From Aphrophora alni (lineage: Eukaryota > Arthropoda > Insecta > Hemiptera > Aphrophoridae): a stretch of 64,000 bases of DNA. Position numbers and translations under genes: made by a program. Location: the NCBI GenBank assembly GCA_963513935.1, contig OY740765.1, positions 72,857,638-72,921,637 of the forward strand. Direction: 5' to 3'. Below are positions 48,182 to 59,239 of the stretch, in pieces (position 1 is the first letter of the stretch; every line of letters begins with the position of its first letter). A model generated the notes under the pieces. The model saw only the letters and a program-made list of their open reading frames with translations. It was not told where the DNA came from and did no database searches.

Positions 48182-48522
48182 AAAATTTAAGCAGACAAAA
48201 TAATAATAAAAAAAAATTTATCGAAATTGGTTTAGAAGTTTTTGTGTAAGTGTTTATAAAAATAAATAAATAATAAAAAAAAAGAGACTATAGATTTATA
48301 GAGCTTTAAATATTTAAACTAAATAAAAAAAAATTTCATCAGCAACAGTTGTACAGTATTTGAAAAGCTGCAAAACATAAAAATGAGCCTTGTTTAACAA
48401 AATAATTTTGAATTTAAATTTAGATAGTTCCAATGCGAAATTTTGAAAATTAACTACGGTTCCAGAATTTAAAATAAACCACGCTAGAATTTAATTTAAC
48501 CACACTAGAATCTAGAATCAAC
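47790..48522 (-). other. 5' leader of the Gypsy element
   Basis: Untranslated leader between the primer-binding site and the gag-pol ATG. A/T-rich with a TA microsatellite at about 48152-48175 and several A runs. The plus-strand frame at 47933-48190 is low-complexity and not a gene. Confidence 0.6.
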
Positions 48523-48538
48523 CACGCTCTGCTACCAA
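48523..48538 (-). promoter_or_regulatory. Primer-binding site, initiator tRNA-Met type
   Basis: TGGTAGCAGAGCGTGG on the minus strand, five bases after the LTR end. The first 11 bases are complementary to the 3' end of eukaryotic initiator tRNA-Met (...CUCUGCUACCA), with partial matching after that (tRNA sequence from memory). Confidence 0.75.
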
Positions 48539-48543
48539 AAACA

Positions 48544-50627
48544 TGTTACCAGGGGACTTAAATTTAATAAAGGCGGAACTAAAATGGTAACGATGTTTGA
48601 AAAGAAAAATAAAAAAAAACAAAGACAAGTTTAATAATTAACAAGGCTCAAGTTTATTGAAAACAGAAAGAAATTTCGACGGTTCAGACTTTGTCATTTA
48701 CAACAAAAGACATCCTGACACAAATCATCAGTAAAAAAAAAAAAAAAACTTATGATTAACAAGATCATAAATTGTAAAAATTATAAGCCCTTAATTGTAA
48801 CATATAATAATTTAGATAAAAAAAATTAATCAACAGATTCTAAACATTTATCCCCCCCTTTTAGTATATATATATATGTTTATAGTTACAAAAATTTAAC
48901 AATAAAAAAAAGACAATGAGCACAGCTTAATAATTCACAGAATTATAATTAATCAAAAAAAAAGATTATACGCCCTTAAAGTAAAAGTATAATAATTTAA
49001 AAAAAAAATTAATCAAGATTTTCAAAAAAAAAAAAAAAAACTTATCCCCCCCTTTTTAGTTTAGTTTATAAGATGATAGTTTCCTTTTAAACAGTAACAG
49101 AAATTAACAAAATATAAAAGAGCTTGATATTTTAAGTTCAAGAAAGATCATATCTATAGTTAACATGTTTATCACTAAACTAAAGTAACATAATATAATT
49201 GGTTTGAAAATTTCTTAAAAAAAAAAAAAAGAAACTGTATTGGCCAATAAATTTATATTTAAATAAAAAAAAAAAAAGGAAAATAATTTAGGATTTTGAA
49301 ATTTTGTTAATTGACGTCAATTATTTTAATTTAGAAACTAACCTCTTGGAGGTTGTTAGGACCGAAAATTGCATGCAGGCTCCACCCAATAAATTGTTAT
49401 ATAATTTATAAATAATTACAAAAGTCTACATCTAGAAAATAGTTTGAAGGAACACATATTTGCGGAAGTAAATTTAGGCACATAAATCATATGAGTTAGT
49501 TAAAGTTCAGTAAAGTCAGCTGTAAAAAAAAGGACATCACTTTTATGCACTTGAAAATCTGAAGTTATGTGATGCAAAAACGTGTTTTGCCAACAGGACG
49601 AAACTTGCTAGGATGATTCGCTGGTTTGCGCAATATGAGACAAGAATTTCTCTATTTCTCCTACCAGCATATTGGCTGTGGCAAACAAAAAACACGTTTC
49701 TTTTAGCGTCTGTGCAAGATCAGACATGTTGTAGCATTAATGTTCTTTATTGAAGAAAATATCTGGTTATTTGTCAAAATTAAAGTAAATTAATTGCATC
49801 ACAGAAATTCGTTAAGATAGTAATTAAAAGCTTCTTAGATGATTATAAATTTATTTATATATATAGTTTTGTTTTAAAAGAAAGCTTGTATAAGACTTGT
49901 AAGATTCTTCAAAAGTCTATAAAACGAAATTTTCTGATTTAGAAGAAATTTCTCTAATTGTTTTATATTTGACATGTTCAATAGGATATTCTGATCATTT
50001 AATGTTCAACATTAGTCTGCACTTATTTCACAAAATTGTTCAAAACTTAAAATGTGCCTTTACAAGGTTTTGTAAATGATGTTTTAAGAAAAGAAAATTT
50101 TTATAATCATTTAGTTTCAAAAGAAAATAGAATATTAAATAAAACATGAAATACATATTTTAAAGAATACATGATAATTAACAAATTATTTTAAAAATTA
50201 ACAAAATATATAATATGACAAAATCTGTAAGGTTGAAGTACCTGGTTAATCCTGTCGCAGTTCACGTGAGCATGTACCGAGAAAAATGATGGTTATTTTA
50301 ACATTTTGAACTAGGTTATTTAAACTAAAACGCACGAACTGTAAATTAACATGATGTTGTATGAGACTTGTAAGGTTAGAGAGAAAAAAAACTTTTGTTA
50401 GATGAGTGATGCAGAATGTAGACCATGTTGTTATCACATCTAGACTGTGGACCGGGTATTAGAGAAGCTAGCTTGACCGGCGAATGGACTTTGTGTTCGG
50501 TATCAGGCGATGCTTGGTTTTGGAGCGGGCTGCCAGGTGCCAGCATCTGTCAAGGGACGGAAATTGGACGTGGAAGAGTGTTAATGAAGTTATATTGCGG
50601 ATGTGCTTTTTGAATTTAAATGCTACA
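48544..50627 (-). repeat. 5' LTR of the Gypsy element
   Basis: 2084 bp, nearly identical to 40367-42456. Ends TG/CA. Transcription of the element should start within it on the minus strand. Confidence 0.94.
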
Positions 50628-50665
50628 TCATTTTCTAGTGTTTGTAGTTTTATTTTAGTTCTAAA

Positions 50666-52434
50666 ATGACTAAGGAAAAGGGTGTTTTTAAAAAACGTGT
50701 GTTTAGAGGCAACAAATATAAGAAGCCTGTGACAATCGCTATGGACCAAATACAGGAATTACAAACTAGCTCTTCAGAAGCATTAGTCCTAGGCCTACAA
50801 CTCCAATCACAATTCCATCTCCTGTAGGCTCTTCTAGGAAAAAGCTAACTTCCACTGAAAAACAATTTTATAGCTTTCAAGGTAATACTAAGAATATAAT
50901 TTTATCCATGTATACACTCAGATCAATGTTTAGCAATGTTTTATGTAAGTGTGGGGGGTCAGTTATGCTGTCGGAAGATGTGTTGTCACGTAGCGGTTTA
51001 TCGAATAGGCTATGCCTAAGCTGTGATGAGTGTTGCAGTGAAGAATATTTCTGGACTTCTGAATTATGTAACCCAAGTCTAGTGTAGTTTTACCTAAGCA
51101 AAAATTTTTGAAGTAAATATTAAATTTTTTTAATGGGCTTAGGTGTATTGGTAAAGGGCTTGAGGCGGGAAAAATGCTTTGTGCAATGTTAAACCTACCT
51201 CCTCCAAACCTGGCCAAAGTAAAACGTACAAGGTCATATCAGCATAATTACAAGTAGTGGCTGAAGACTCCATGAATAGGGCTGCTAAAGAAGCTGTAGA
51301 GGAAAATGAACATGATTCCGATATTTGTATAGTGTACGACGATACATGGCAGAAGCGAGGCTTCAAATCAAAAAATGTAGTAGCCACAGTGACAAGCATA
51401 GACACAGGCAAAGTTATTGACGTTGAGTCATTGACAAAGTTTTGCAGTGGCTGTTTAAAGGCAAAAACAGCAGAACAAAAACAAAAGCATAAAACAGAGT
51501 GTGTAAAGAACTATGAAGGTGCCAGCAGGGGTGGGGGGTGGAGACCCAAGATGCGGTTACGCTTTTTCACCGCTCTGAATTGAAGAGACATGTCCGCTAT
51601 GTAAAAATGTTAGGGGATGGAGAGTCCCAGGCCTACTTATGTGTAAGAGAAAGCAAGACTTATGATATAGATGTTTGCAAAATTAGAGTGTGTGGGTCAT
51701 GTTGAGAAGCAGCTTGGAACTAGGCTCAGGAAACTGAAAGAAAAGCTAGGTGGGACAAAGCTCGCGGATGGATAATCTATAAAAAGCGCAGGACGACTGA
51801 CCGACAAGGTAATAAATGAGTTACAGTCCTATTATGGGAATTCCATAAGAGGTAACTCAGACAATTTGGAAAACATGCACAAGGCAGTGTGGGCTACGTA
51901 CTTTCACCAACGTGCTACGGATGAGAACCCAAGTTACGAGGTGTGTCCTCCTGCTCCAGATACCTGGTGCAAGTATAGAAAAGATCCGGCTGGCTTTAGA
52001 CACAAGAAGTCACTCCCAGAAGTCATCATGAATCAAATTAAACCTATTTACAGAGATCTAAGTAATAAAGAGCTCCTGATAAAAGTCTACATGGACACAC
52101 ACAAAATTGTAACAAGTCGTTTAACAATATTGTCTGGAGCCATCTGCCCAAAGCCAACTTCTTCGGTAAAAATACTCTAGACCTAGGACTTTGGGATGCT
52201 GTGATATCATTCAGTGATGGAAATGTGGGTAGAATTAAGGTGCTGGAAGAACTAGATGTTAAGGACTTAGGCCAATATACAATTGTAGCCCTGAAGAAGT
52301 TTGACGACGCTCGTATAAAACAAGCCGACCGAGCAGCGGAAGACATGACCAAGGAGGCAAGAATAAAGAAAAGAAGACAGAACCTAGTATAGGAAGAGAA
52401 AAATGAAGATGACTACTGCCCAGGAGGGTTTTAA
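50666..52434 (+). pseudogene. Mutator-like (MULE) transposase relic of the insect type
   Basis: A decayed member of a transposase family common in arthropod genomes (Mutator-like, by recall). Seen in order: a basic start MTKEKGVFKKRVFRGNKYKK, a cysteine cluster CKCGGSV then CLSCDECC near 50949-51044, GKGLEAGKMLCAMLNLPPPP near 51148-51205, IVYDDTWQKRGFKSKN (first catalytic D) near 51329, KFCSGCLKAKT, LGDGESQAY (second D) near 51612, VGHVEKQLGTRLRKLK, LENMHKAVWATYFHQRATDENP, and near 52094 TQNCNKSFNNIVW, where relatives have NES: the catalytic E is K here. It ends DDYCPGGF at 52434, the family's usual end. Frame changes near 50790, 51080, 51530, 51690 and 52090 break it. Its 5' flank was displaced by the Gypsy insertion. 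No terminal inverted repeats were identified. Confidence 0.82.
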
Positions 52435-52439
52435 CTTAT

Positions 52440-53320
52440 GTAAGTAAAAAATTGTGCCTTGTTTATTATAAATTTAATTTAATTACCGGTACTTTTTCTA
52501 GGTTTTCCGGAAAACGGTATTTTTTGTACAAATAACCCGATATATCAGGAACTACTCAGGCTACAGACTTGAAATTTTTACTCAATGTCACAAATGTAAT
52601 TGTAAAAATGTATGGTTGTAAATATTCAATAACATACTCAATTTTATTAGATAAAGGCGTACACTAGTAAAATTAAGTTTTGGGAACATTGTAACTTGGG
52701 GGAAACGGTAAATGGTACAAACGAAACTAGTTTCATTAAGTCAATAGACAGCATATAGTTATAGTTATAACTATTCTATGAAATATTTATGTACGTATTA
52801 ATTTAAGTCTCTATAGAGGTGTAAACATATTAAATTAACAAAGGGGAAAAAAAATCTCGTTAATCAATATTCAACATTTGGTTGCTTCAAAATTGTTTTC
52901 GGAAACAAGACTTCAATAATTTAAAAAATAACAATTTATATTTCATTCATTCCATGAAGATATTGCAATCCAATGCAAGGTAGATGAAACAGATTAATTA
53001 CAACTTATAGATAAAAGTATTGTAAAATGTGTGGACTTTGAACTCTTTTTACTCTTTGTTCTATAGACCTACAGACAACCAACATTAATTATTTTAGATT
53101 TATTTATTTGACATGTTTTGCGTGATTGAATTGGTTTGAATATTATTTATGATTATACTGAATAAACAAACTACCGAATGTTCTGTTTACACAAAGGCTG
53201 TTAAATTGTCTGGTGTACAGCGCTGTAAATGTGAAAAGTAGCAGCATTTTAAATGCATATATTTAAAATCTTCCGAAGTAGGTACCAACTTTAAGTGAAA
53301 ACCTTTATATATGCAATGAA
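52440..53320. other. AT-rich sequence, no gene seen
   Basis: May contain the 3' end of the Mutator-like element (AAAACGGTATTTTTTGTACA near 52511), but I could not find its inverted partner. Confidence 0.4.
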
Positions 53321-53329
53321 TTTTTGTAT

Positions 53330-54780
53330 CTTTCAATGCACTTTTGTTATAATGATGGGTATTATGGCCAGCATGATACAAAATTTATAACTAACAAACA
53401 TTCATTAAAGAGACAAACATTCAGAGAAGTTGAAATTTATTTTATTCGCACACCTAGCACTAGTTATGGTTACATAGGAAGTAATGGTTGTAGAATGGTA
53501 CACAAGGGTAGGGAGATTAATATTTGTCGAAAATCAAATTATTTGCAACAAAATATCATTAAAATTTGAATTTAAAAAAGGATTTTGAAGTAACTTGTGT
53601 ACTAGTGAATACTAAAGGTGTTCCGTCGGTAAAAGTGATGGGTGTTTATTGTTCTCCAAGTGAAGATATGAAAATATTTTTGTCTTGTTTCTCGGCATAA
53701 TAACACTTTTGGTGTGATACGGGATTTGAATGCTGAATGTAAACCAAAGAAGCTTATGAAATCTTAAACATTTATTAGCGACTTAGCACATAAAATTGAT
53801 AAACAACCTTTATTTTAAAATTCAGATAACACAACATGGGGAATACTTATTAATAGCTACTGTATAGGGGTGTAAAATATAATCCTTCTTAAGTTCTAAT
53901 TAATTTTAATGGTAATAAAATATCTCAACCATTTGGTTTAGCAAAAAATTTTAATATTTTTTTACAGATGTAGCAAAACCAGTAGGCCCTCTACATAATA
54001 GTAGTTGTTCCTTGTTGCAATGTCATTCCATGATGTCTTTTCCCTGTAAATGAACAAGAAGTAAAAAGATTATGGATTTGAAAGGAAAACATCAATGGTC
54101 ACGTACGGCCTCTCAATGTAGTTCATTAACGTGGTAAAGCCCTTCACAAACCTATCAATACCTATTCTGATAGCGAAGACTTCCGGAATATATTGAAAAT
54201 TCCTAGTTCCCCCAATTGTTTAGGGAATCCTATTAATGTCAATAACTATCAACCAATCTCTTTGTTGCCAGTTTTGGCAAGGTGGCTTATAAGATTTATT
54301 TAGTTAGATTTTCTAAATATATAACAATTTATTTTAAATTCTTTACGAATTTCCAATACGGACTAAGGCAAAGTAATACAATGATAGATGCTGTTGTTAA
54401 CCTGACATTATTCGTTAACAAAAGCTTTTGATAGTGATGGTTTTCAGATACTTTTCCATAAATTAAAAAATTACGCCATAAGAGAATTATGATTAAAGTA
54501 GATTAGGTCCTATACGACAAAAAAACAAGTACAGAGTCCCCCAGGGATCTATTATTGGCCCTATTTTGATTATATTATATATTAATGACCTGTCAACTTC
54601 CGTCAATCTCGACAGTGTGGTTTAATAGGCAGACGACACAATCCTTACATTACGTGCCGAAACACTAGATGACATTGAATATAAATGCTTTGAGCATGCT
54701 TATATTGTTAGTCAGTTTTTTTAAAACATCAACTTTCAAATTAATCCAAAAAGACCAATAATTATAGGTCTTGCAGAACA
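53330..54780 (+). pseudogene. Decayed LINE fragment (endonuclease and reverse transcriptase pieces)
   Basis: Short peptide pieces in shifting frames are in the right order for a LINE ORF2: VTCVLVNTKGVPSVKVMGVY and CSPSED near 53591-53670 (endonuclease), NNYQPISLLPV near 54241, FGLRQSNTMIDAVVNL-like near 54355-54405, then YRVPQGSIIGPILI, LYINDLST near 54530-54592 and ADDTILTL near 54630 (the YADD motif with its Y replaced by a stop). Many stops and frame changes. Too decayed for a clade; the VPQGSIIGP and INDL spelling is Jockey/CR1-like. Confidence 0.72.
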
Positions 54781-56180
54781 AGAAGCTTGCGTAGGGAGGG
54801 TAATGTTCAACGGTGGGGAGTTTAAGCGGCGGAGGGGTGGGGCTGTTCTCAGCCTCGCCTTGCTACTACTCTAATAGGAAAACATTGAGTAAACACTAAA
54901 CACTTACCAAGTTAATTGTAGTTTAACAAACCAATGTTAACAAACCTTTTTAACACTGGAAACAGATAATATTTATAATATAATATTATAGCTATATTCA
55001 ATTACATCAAAAGAAAAAGTTTTTTTTTTCATGTTAACTAGTAATTTCAAATATTTTTTTATACGTAATATTTAATAGGGATTGCGATAAACTTGAAACG
55101 TTTTTAAAAACCATTTAGTTTTTATATAGTAAAAGAGACAATGTAATAGGAGTTAACATTACTAATATAAAAATATATGTAATTACAAAATATAATTAGG
55201 CCTATGTTAATTTTAGAGATTCAGTGATTTTTGTGTAGATGATAGTTTATTTATTTATTGCTGTAGTATGAAAATTGCAATTTTATGAGAAAGATTTTCA
55301 TAACGTCCAATCTCATGACATTTGACAAATAGCTAATTTAAAAATTAAAGGCTACTTTCAATTTTTCGAATTGTGTTGAATATGTTAGCATGGCAAATTT
55401 AATTCAGTTATATATTTTAAATACATAATAATATTAACTTATATAATAATCTCAATTTAATATCACGTGATTACCATATATGAGTTATTAAATTTTTTAA
55501 TTTGCTTTCTTGCTGGAATTTACAGTGTAAATTATTTTATATTATTAAAGAAACGAAATGAAGGTTTACTTTGAAAATTTAAATATTTATATTTGTCAGG
55601 TTCAATGTATTGTAATGTCAAAATGGAACTAGACTAAAAAAAAGTTTCAAGGGGAGCGATTAAAATTTTTTTTTAAATATATATCTGTACCCAGCTTGTA
55701 AGTTATATTTTTTCGTGATACTTTACTTGTTCTAATTAAAAATATTAAAAAAATATATAATAACTAAAATTGTTCATCAAATATCGTCCTTGAAACGTGA
55801 TTAAAAAACGAATTTGTGATTTGATCTAATAATAAATATTGGCAATGCTCGATTAGGCAAAATTAAATAAAATACTAAGAACAATATTCCTATTAGAAAA
55901 AATAGGAACTACAGACTGACACATAGTTAAATATTAGGTACGGTATATACAATTAATTGTCGAAACACAACATATAGAATACTTATAGGTGTACGAAGTG
56001 AACTGACAATATTTTTGGAAAGCCCCGACGTGAACTCAGATACGGATACGTGACTACTGATACTCGTCTACCACCACTCCTTTAAAACGGGTTTCAGCCA
56101 CTTTCTAAAATTGAGGCCAGACTTCTTCTCGTTCGGCACGACCTATATAATATGCACTTTGGTTTATGTAGAAAATCGAA
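54781..56180. other. AT-rich sequence upstream of the 579-codon transposase-like frame
   Basis: No coding region found. If the downstream gene has an upstream exon it should be here, perhaps in the less AT-rich part at 55990-56150, but I could not identify it. Confidence 0.4.
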
Positions 56181-56193
56181 AATTTAAGTCTTT

Positions 56194-57933
56194 TTGAATG
56201 AAGAAGAGCCAAAAAAACCTGGCTGCGTCCACAAAGGAACACATCAATACGAGTGCAAAGAACTCAACATGCAAGACGTTAGAAAATTCCATGACAATTT
56301 TTACAACATTGCCAAAACAGAAAATGCCATCAAGGAAAAACAAGATTGTTACATATTAAGATACATTACAATAAAAAGTCCCAAAAGGTCAAGAGCAAGG
56401 ACGGATCACGGATCTAGGAAAGGACTAACTGCTAAGTATTATGTTCCTCGTTATCGTCAACAATCAAATACTGGCCTAGTTCAGGTATGTCAAAAAACAT
56501 TTCTCTCTATACTAAACATATCAAAATCACGAGTACAGAGACTCTTAAAAAATCAAATAACAGACATGGGATCCACTCCTAAAGAAAAAAGAGGTGGTGA
56601 CCGAAAAACCATTGTGTTTGCTGCTAAGAGACAAAATGTTAAAAGTTTTATTGAAAAACTAGAAGCTAGTGAGTCACATTACACTAGGGATAAATCTATT
56701 CGCCAGTATCTTCAAAGCGACTTAACTATACGCAAGCTTTGGAGAATGTACAATAATCAGGAGAATCTAGATGTGGCTCTTAAGGTCAAGTGTTGGTATT
56801 TTAGAGATATTTTTGTATCTGACTATAATGTGAGTTGTGGAACTCCAGCTACTGATAAATGTTCACGCTGCATTCAGTTAAAAGAAATGTTGAAAGTGAG
56901 CAAAATTCAGGGAGAAAAAAATGATCTCATTATTGCATTGAGAGTGCACAAATTTAGAGCAAAAGCTTTTTTTAGTGCTCTAAAGGCAGATGTTAGCACC
57001 CAGGTTACTTATTCCTTTGACTGCCAAAAAAATATGGTTCTACCAAAAATACCGGACCAACAATGTTATTTTAGTAGGCAGTTCTACGTATACAATTTCA
57101 CTATGTGTAAAGGCTCATCAATGTCTAAACAAAACATAGAAAACACATTCACTTATACTTGGAATGAACTTCAACGCGGAAAAGGGTCTAATGAGATTGT
57201 TTCTTGTGTCCATGATCGTTTAAAAAATACAAATTTTGAACCAGGTCAGTCGGGTGTCAGGTTGTTTGCGGATGGCTGCGGGGGCCAGAACAAAAATTCT
57301 ATATTAATAGGAATGTTGAGCAAGTGGCTCCTTCTAGAAGCACCAAGGCAAGTGAAAACATTATCTGTATTTTTTCCTACACCAGGTCACTCTTACATGC
57401 CCCCGGACAGGGTATTTGGTCGCATAGAGAAAATAGTTAAAAGAAAGGAAACTATAGTTAAACCTGAAGAATACCATGAAATATTTTCTCAATTCGCTAC
57501 TGTGAAAAAACCAGAGGATGGTTTGGAGTTTTTTGACTGGAAAAACGCAGTAGGACAAGTTTTGAAAAAACCAGGGAAATGGCATTTCAAATTTGCACCA
57601 ACAAAAAGATTTATCTTAAGCCGAAGTAAGGGTGGGAATATTTTATTAAGAGGAGAGACATCATACAACTCCGACACAGGCAACTCCAAAATCATAGCGC
57701 TGCCAAACAAAAATCCTGGTCAAATCAACCCAGAAAGAGTGGCTTTAGGTCTTCCACCAAAACCTGCGAAAGCAACCGATGTTAAGAAATTATTGGAAAA
57801 ACATTTTGGACCACATTGGAACCAAAGAGAAGATGTAGATTTCTATAAAAGTGCCCTGACCATTGAAGGAGACAGAGAGGAGACTGACGAAGAGCAGGAT
57901 GAACCCATGGATGACATGGAATTGTTTGTATGA
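56194..57933 (+). CDS. Transposase-like protein of the DUF7869-type insect family, intact
   Basis: An uninterrupted 579-codon frame of a family abundant in insect and other invertebrate genomes and believed to be a DDE-type transposase (DUF7869 name by recall; function inferred). Seen: CVHKGTHQYECKEL at the start, VCQKTFLSILNISKSRVQR (helix-turn-helix-like, about 100-120), EKRGGDRK, a CGTPATDKCSRC cysteine motif (C215, C223, C226), FDCQKN (D276), a strand-rich stretch, LFADGCGGQNKN (D360) and FFPTPGHSYMPPDRVFGRIEK (D405, E412), then an acidic tail. D276, D360 and D405 or E412 are the candidate catalytic acids. The frame opens after a stop at 56185 with no ATG until 56269 (residue 26), and the conserved cysteines lie before that ATG, so a spliced upstream exon is likely, or the start has been lost. 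No internal breaks, which suggests recent activity or host use. Confidence 0.85.
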   Translation: MNEEEPKKPGCVHKGTHQYECKELNMQDVRKFHDNFYNIAKTENAIKEKQDCYILRYITIKSPKRSRARTDHGSRKGLTAKYYVPRYRQQSNTGLVQVCQKTFLSILNISKSRVQRLLKNQITDMGSTPKEKRGGDRKTIVFAAKRQNVKSFIEKLEASESHYTRDKSIRQYLQSDLTIRKLWRMYNNQENLDVALKVKCWYFRDIFVSDYNVSCGTPATDKCSRCIQLKEMLKVSKIQGEKNDLIIALRVHKFRAKAFFSALKADVSTQVTYSFDCQKNMVLPKIPDQQCYFSRQFYVYNFTMCKGSSMSKQNIENTFTYTWNELQRGKGSNEIVSCVHDRLKNTNFEPGQSGVRLFADGCGGQNKNSILIGMLSKWLLLEAPRQVKTLSVFFPTPGHSYMPPDRVFGRIEKIVKRKETIVKPEEYHEIFSQFATVKKPEDGLEFFDWKNAVGQVLKKPGKWHFKFAPTKRFILSRSKGGNILLRGETSYNSDTGNSKIIALPNKNPGQINPERVALGLPPKPAKATDVKKLLEKHFGPHWNQREDVDFYKSALTIEGDREETDEEQDEPMDDMELFV

Positions 57934-58080
57934 AATGTTTAGCTTTTAGATGATGTCTTTTATCCTCTGGTAAATATGTATTATTTCAGTAGTATAAATA
58001 AATAAATAGTATACCAAAATCGAGTTCTTCAATACAGTACCTTATTCTACCTCTAAAAACTACACTATATTTTATTATCA

Positions 58081-58340
58081 AAATGGGTCTTGTCCCCTAC
58101 TTGTTGCAGCAAACTGAGTCTTGTCCATGGTGTAGTTTCAAAATGGATCTTGTCCATTAATTTTTCAGAGTTTTTACATTTATTTGGCATATTTGAATGA
58201 TTTCTCATTGTGGAAATAGTTCCAATCACTCATAACTAAATACTTAACATATAATATATGCTAACATATATAGCACTTTAATACCAAAACAGTTTTTGGT
58301 CGATATCTCAAAATCAAGTTGAGTGGACAAGACCCAATTT
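58081..58340. repeat. Repeated AAAATGGGTCTTGTCC motif downstream of the transposase-like gene
   Basis: Three direct copies (58081-58097, 58112-58128, 58141-58157) and one inverse copy (TGGACAAGACCCAATTT, 58324-58340). Their position just 3' of the gene suggests subterminal binding sites of the element, but the other end was not found. Confidence 0.6.
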
Positions 58341-58763
58341 GAAAATACACTCCTCAATTTTAAAAACGAGAAACAATTTTACTAACATTATTTTAATACT
58401 GTAACATCTTATTCCAATTATTATTCACTCAAAACATCAACGTAACAAATAACATTTTATGAATAAATACCTTACAGATTATCTTTGAAATAGATGGAAA
58501 CCAATGATTATCGGTTTTTCATCCCTTATACCTTTGTAACATCTGCAAATGGCTCTCATTATATATTTAACGGCGAAAATCCATTCGTTTATCACCTTAT
58601 CAAAAACAGAGCAAAAAATAAAAAACCCTAGCACTTTATATTATAAGGGTTTGAAGAAATCATGAGTTGGTGAAAAGAGATCTGAAAGGACGATTAGAGG
58701 GAAATCTAACCTAAGACTAGACGAAGAAAGGTGCTCTGTACTTTGGAATTGCCACACTATTAC

Positions 58764-59230
58764 CAATGACTACATAAATACTATAAGACACGACATGGCC
58801 ATGTTAAATATTCTACGCTTATTCTTGAGTTGTCCAATACCCGCTAGGGTGTGGAGCTGTCGCTCTGCTAGAGAATCTGAAGTTGATGTGACTGGCGCTA
58901 GATGGCTCTACGGTCAAACAATGTTTCAGGCGGGTAAGAGAAAACGCACTGATGCCACATATGGGACCAGAGATGCGAGGGAAGGTCGAGAATCGCTTAT
59001 CTCAGCGCACGAACTGACAACACTGACTATGCTGACGGAAGTAAGTGAGAAGGTTTGTGAGAGAGAGGTCAACAGTTGTACAGTCTCAACCAAGTGGGAT
59101 GCGTACAGTCAAGCACCTGCTGCTAGCGCTTTCTGATAGCTGTGTGTCAAACTTGTGACGAACAGCACCCGTAAAGCGTAGACTATTTCCCTATCCTATG
59201 TCGTGTCTTATAGTATTTATGTAGTCATTG
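58764..59230. mobile_element. 467-bp MITE with perfect 33-bp terminal inverted repeats
   Basis: CAATGACTACATAAATACTA and 13 further bases (58764-58796) are repeated perfectly in inverse at 59198-59230. The flanking duplication CTATTAC (7 bp) is perfect at 58757-58763 and 59231-59237. The interior is much richer in G+C than the surroundings. The 113-codon plus-strand frame at 58795-59136 fills it but shows no family similarity; I do not call it a gene. Superfamily unresolved: a CA start would suit hAT, whose duplication is usually 8 bp. Confidence 0.85.
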
Positions 59231-59239
59231 CTATTACTC

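Larger units (their letters stand above)
40367..50627 (-). mobile_element. Complete Ty3/Gypsy LTR retrotransposon
   Basis: 10.26-kb element on the minus strand: 5' LTR 48544-50627, primer-binding site 48523-48538, leader, one gag-pol frame 43239-47789, a ~780-bp tail, polypurine tract and 3' LTR 40367-42456. The flanking duplication is TCAT (40363-40366 and 50628-50631). The two LTRs are almost identical by eye over more than 2 kb, differing mainly by a small indel (an extra TTTAT-type segment near 41650 in the left copy), which with the intact frame marks a recent insertion. No env-like frame in the tail. It was inserted between an old relative (37943-40366) and a Mutator-like relic (50666 on). 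Confidence 0.95.

Noticed and set aside
58795..59136. 113-codon frame inside the 467-bp MITE
   Set aside because: No family resemblance, and it overlaps the terminal repeat; kept only as a remark.
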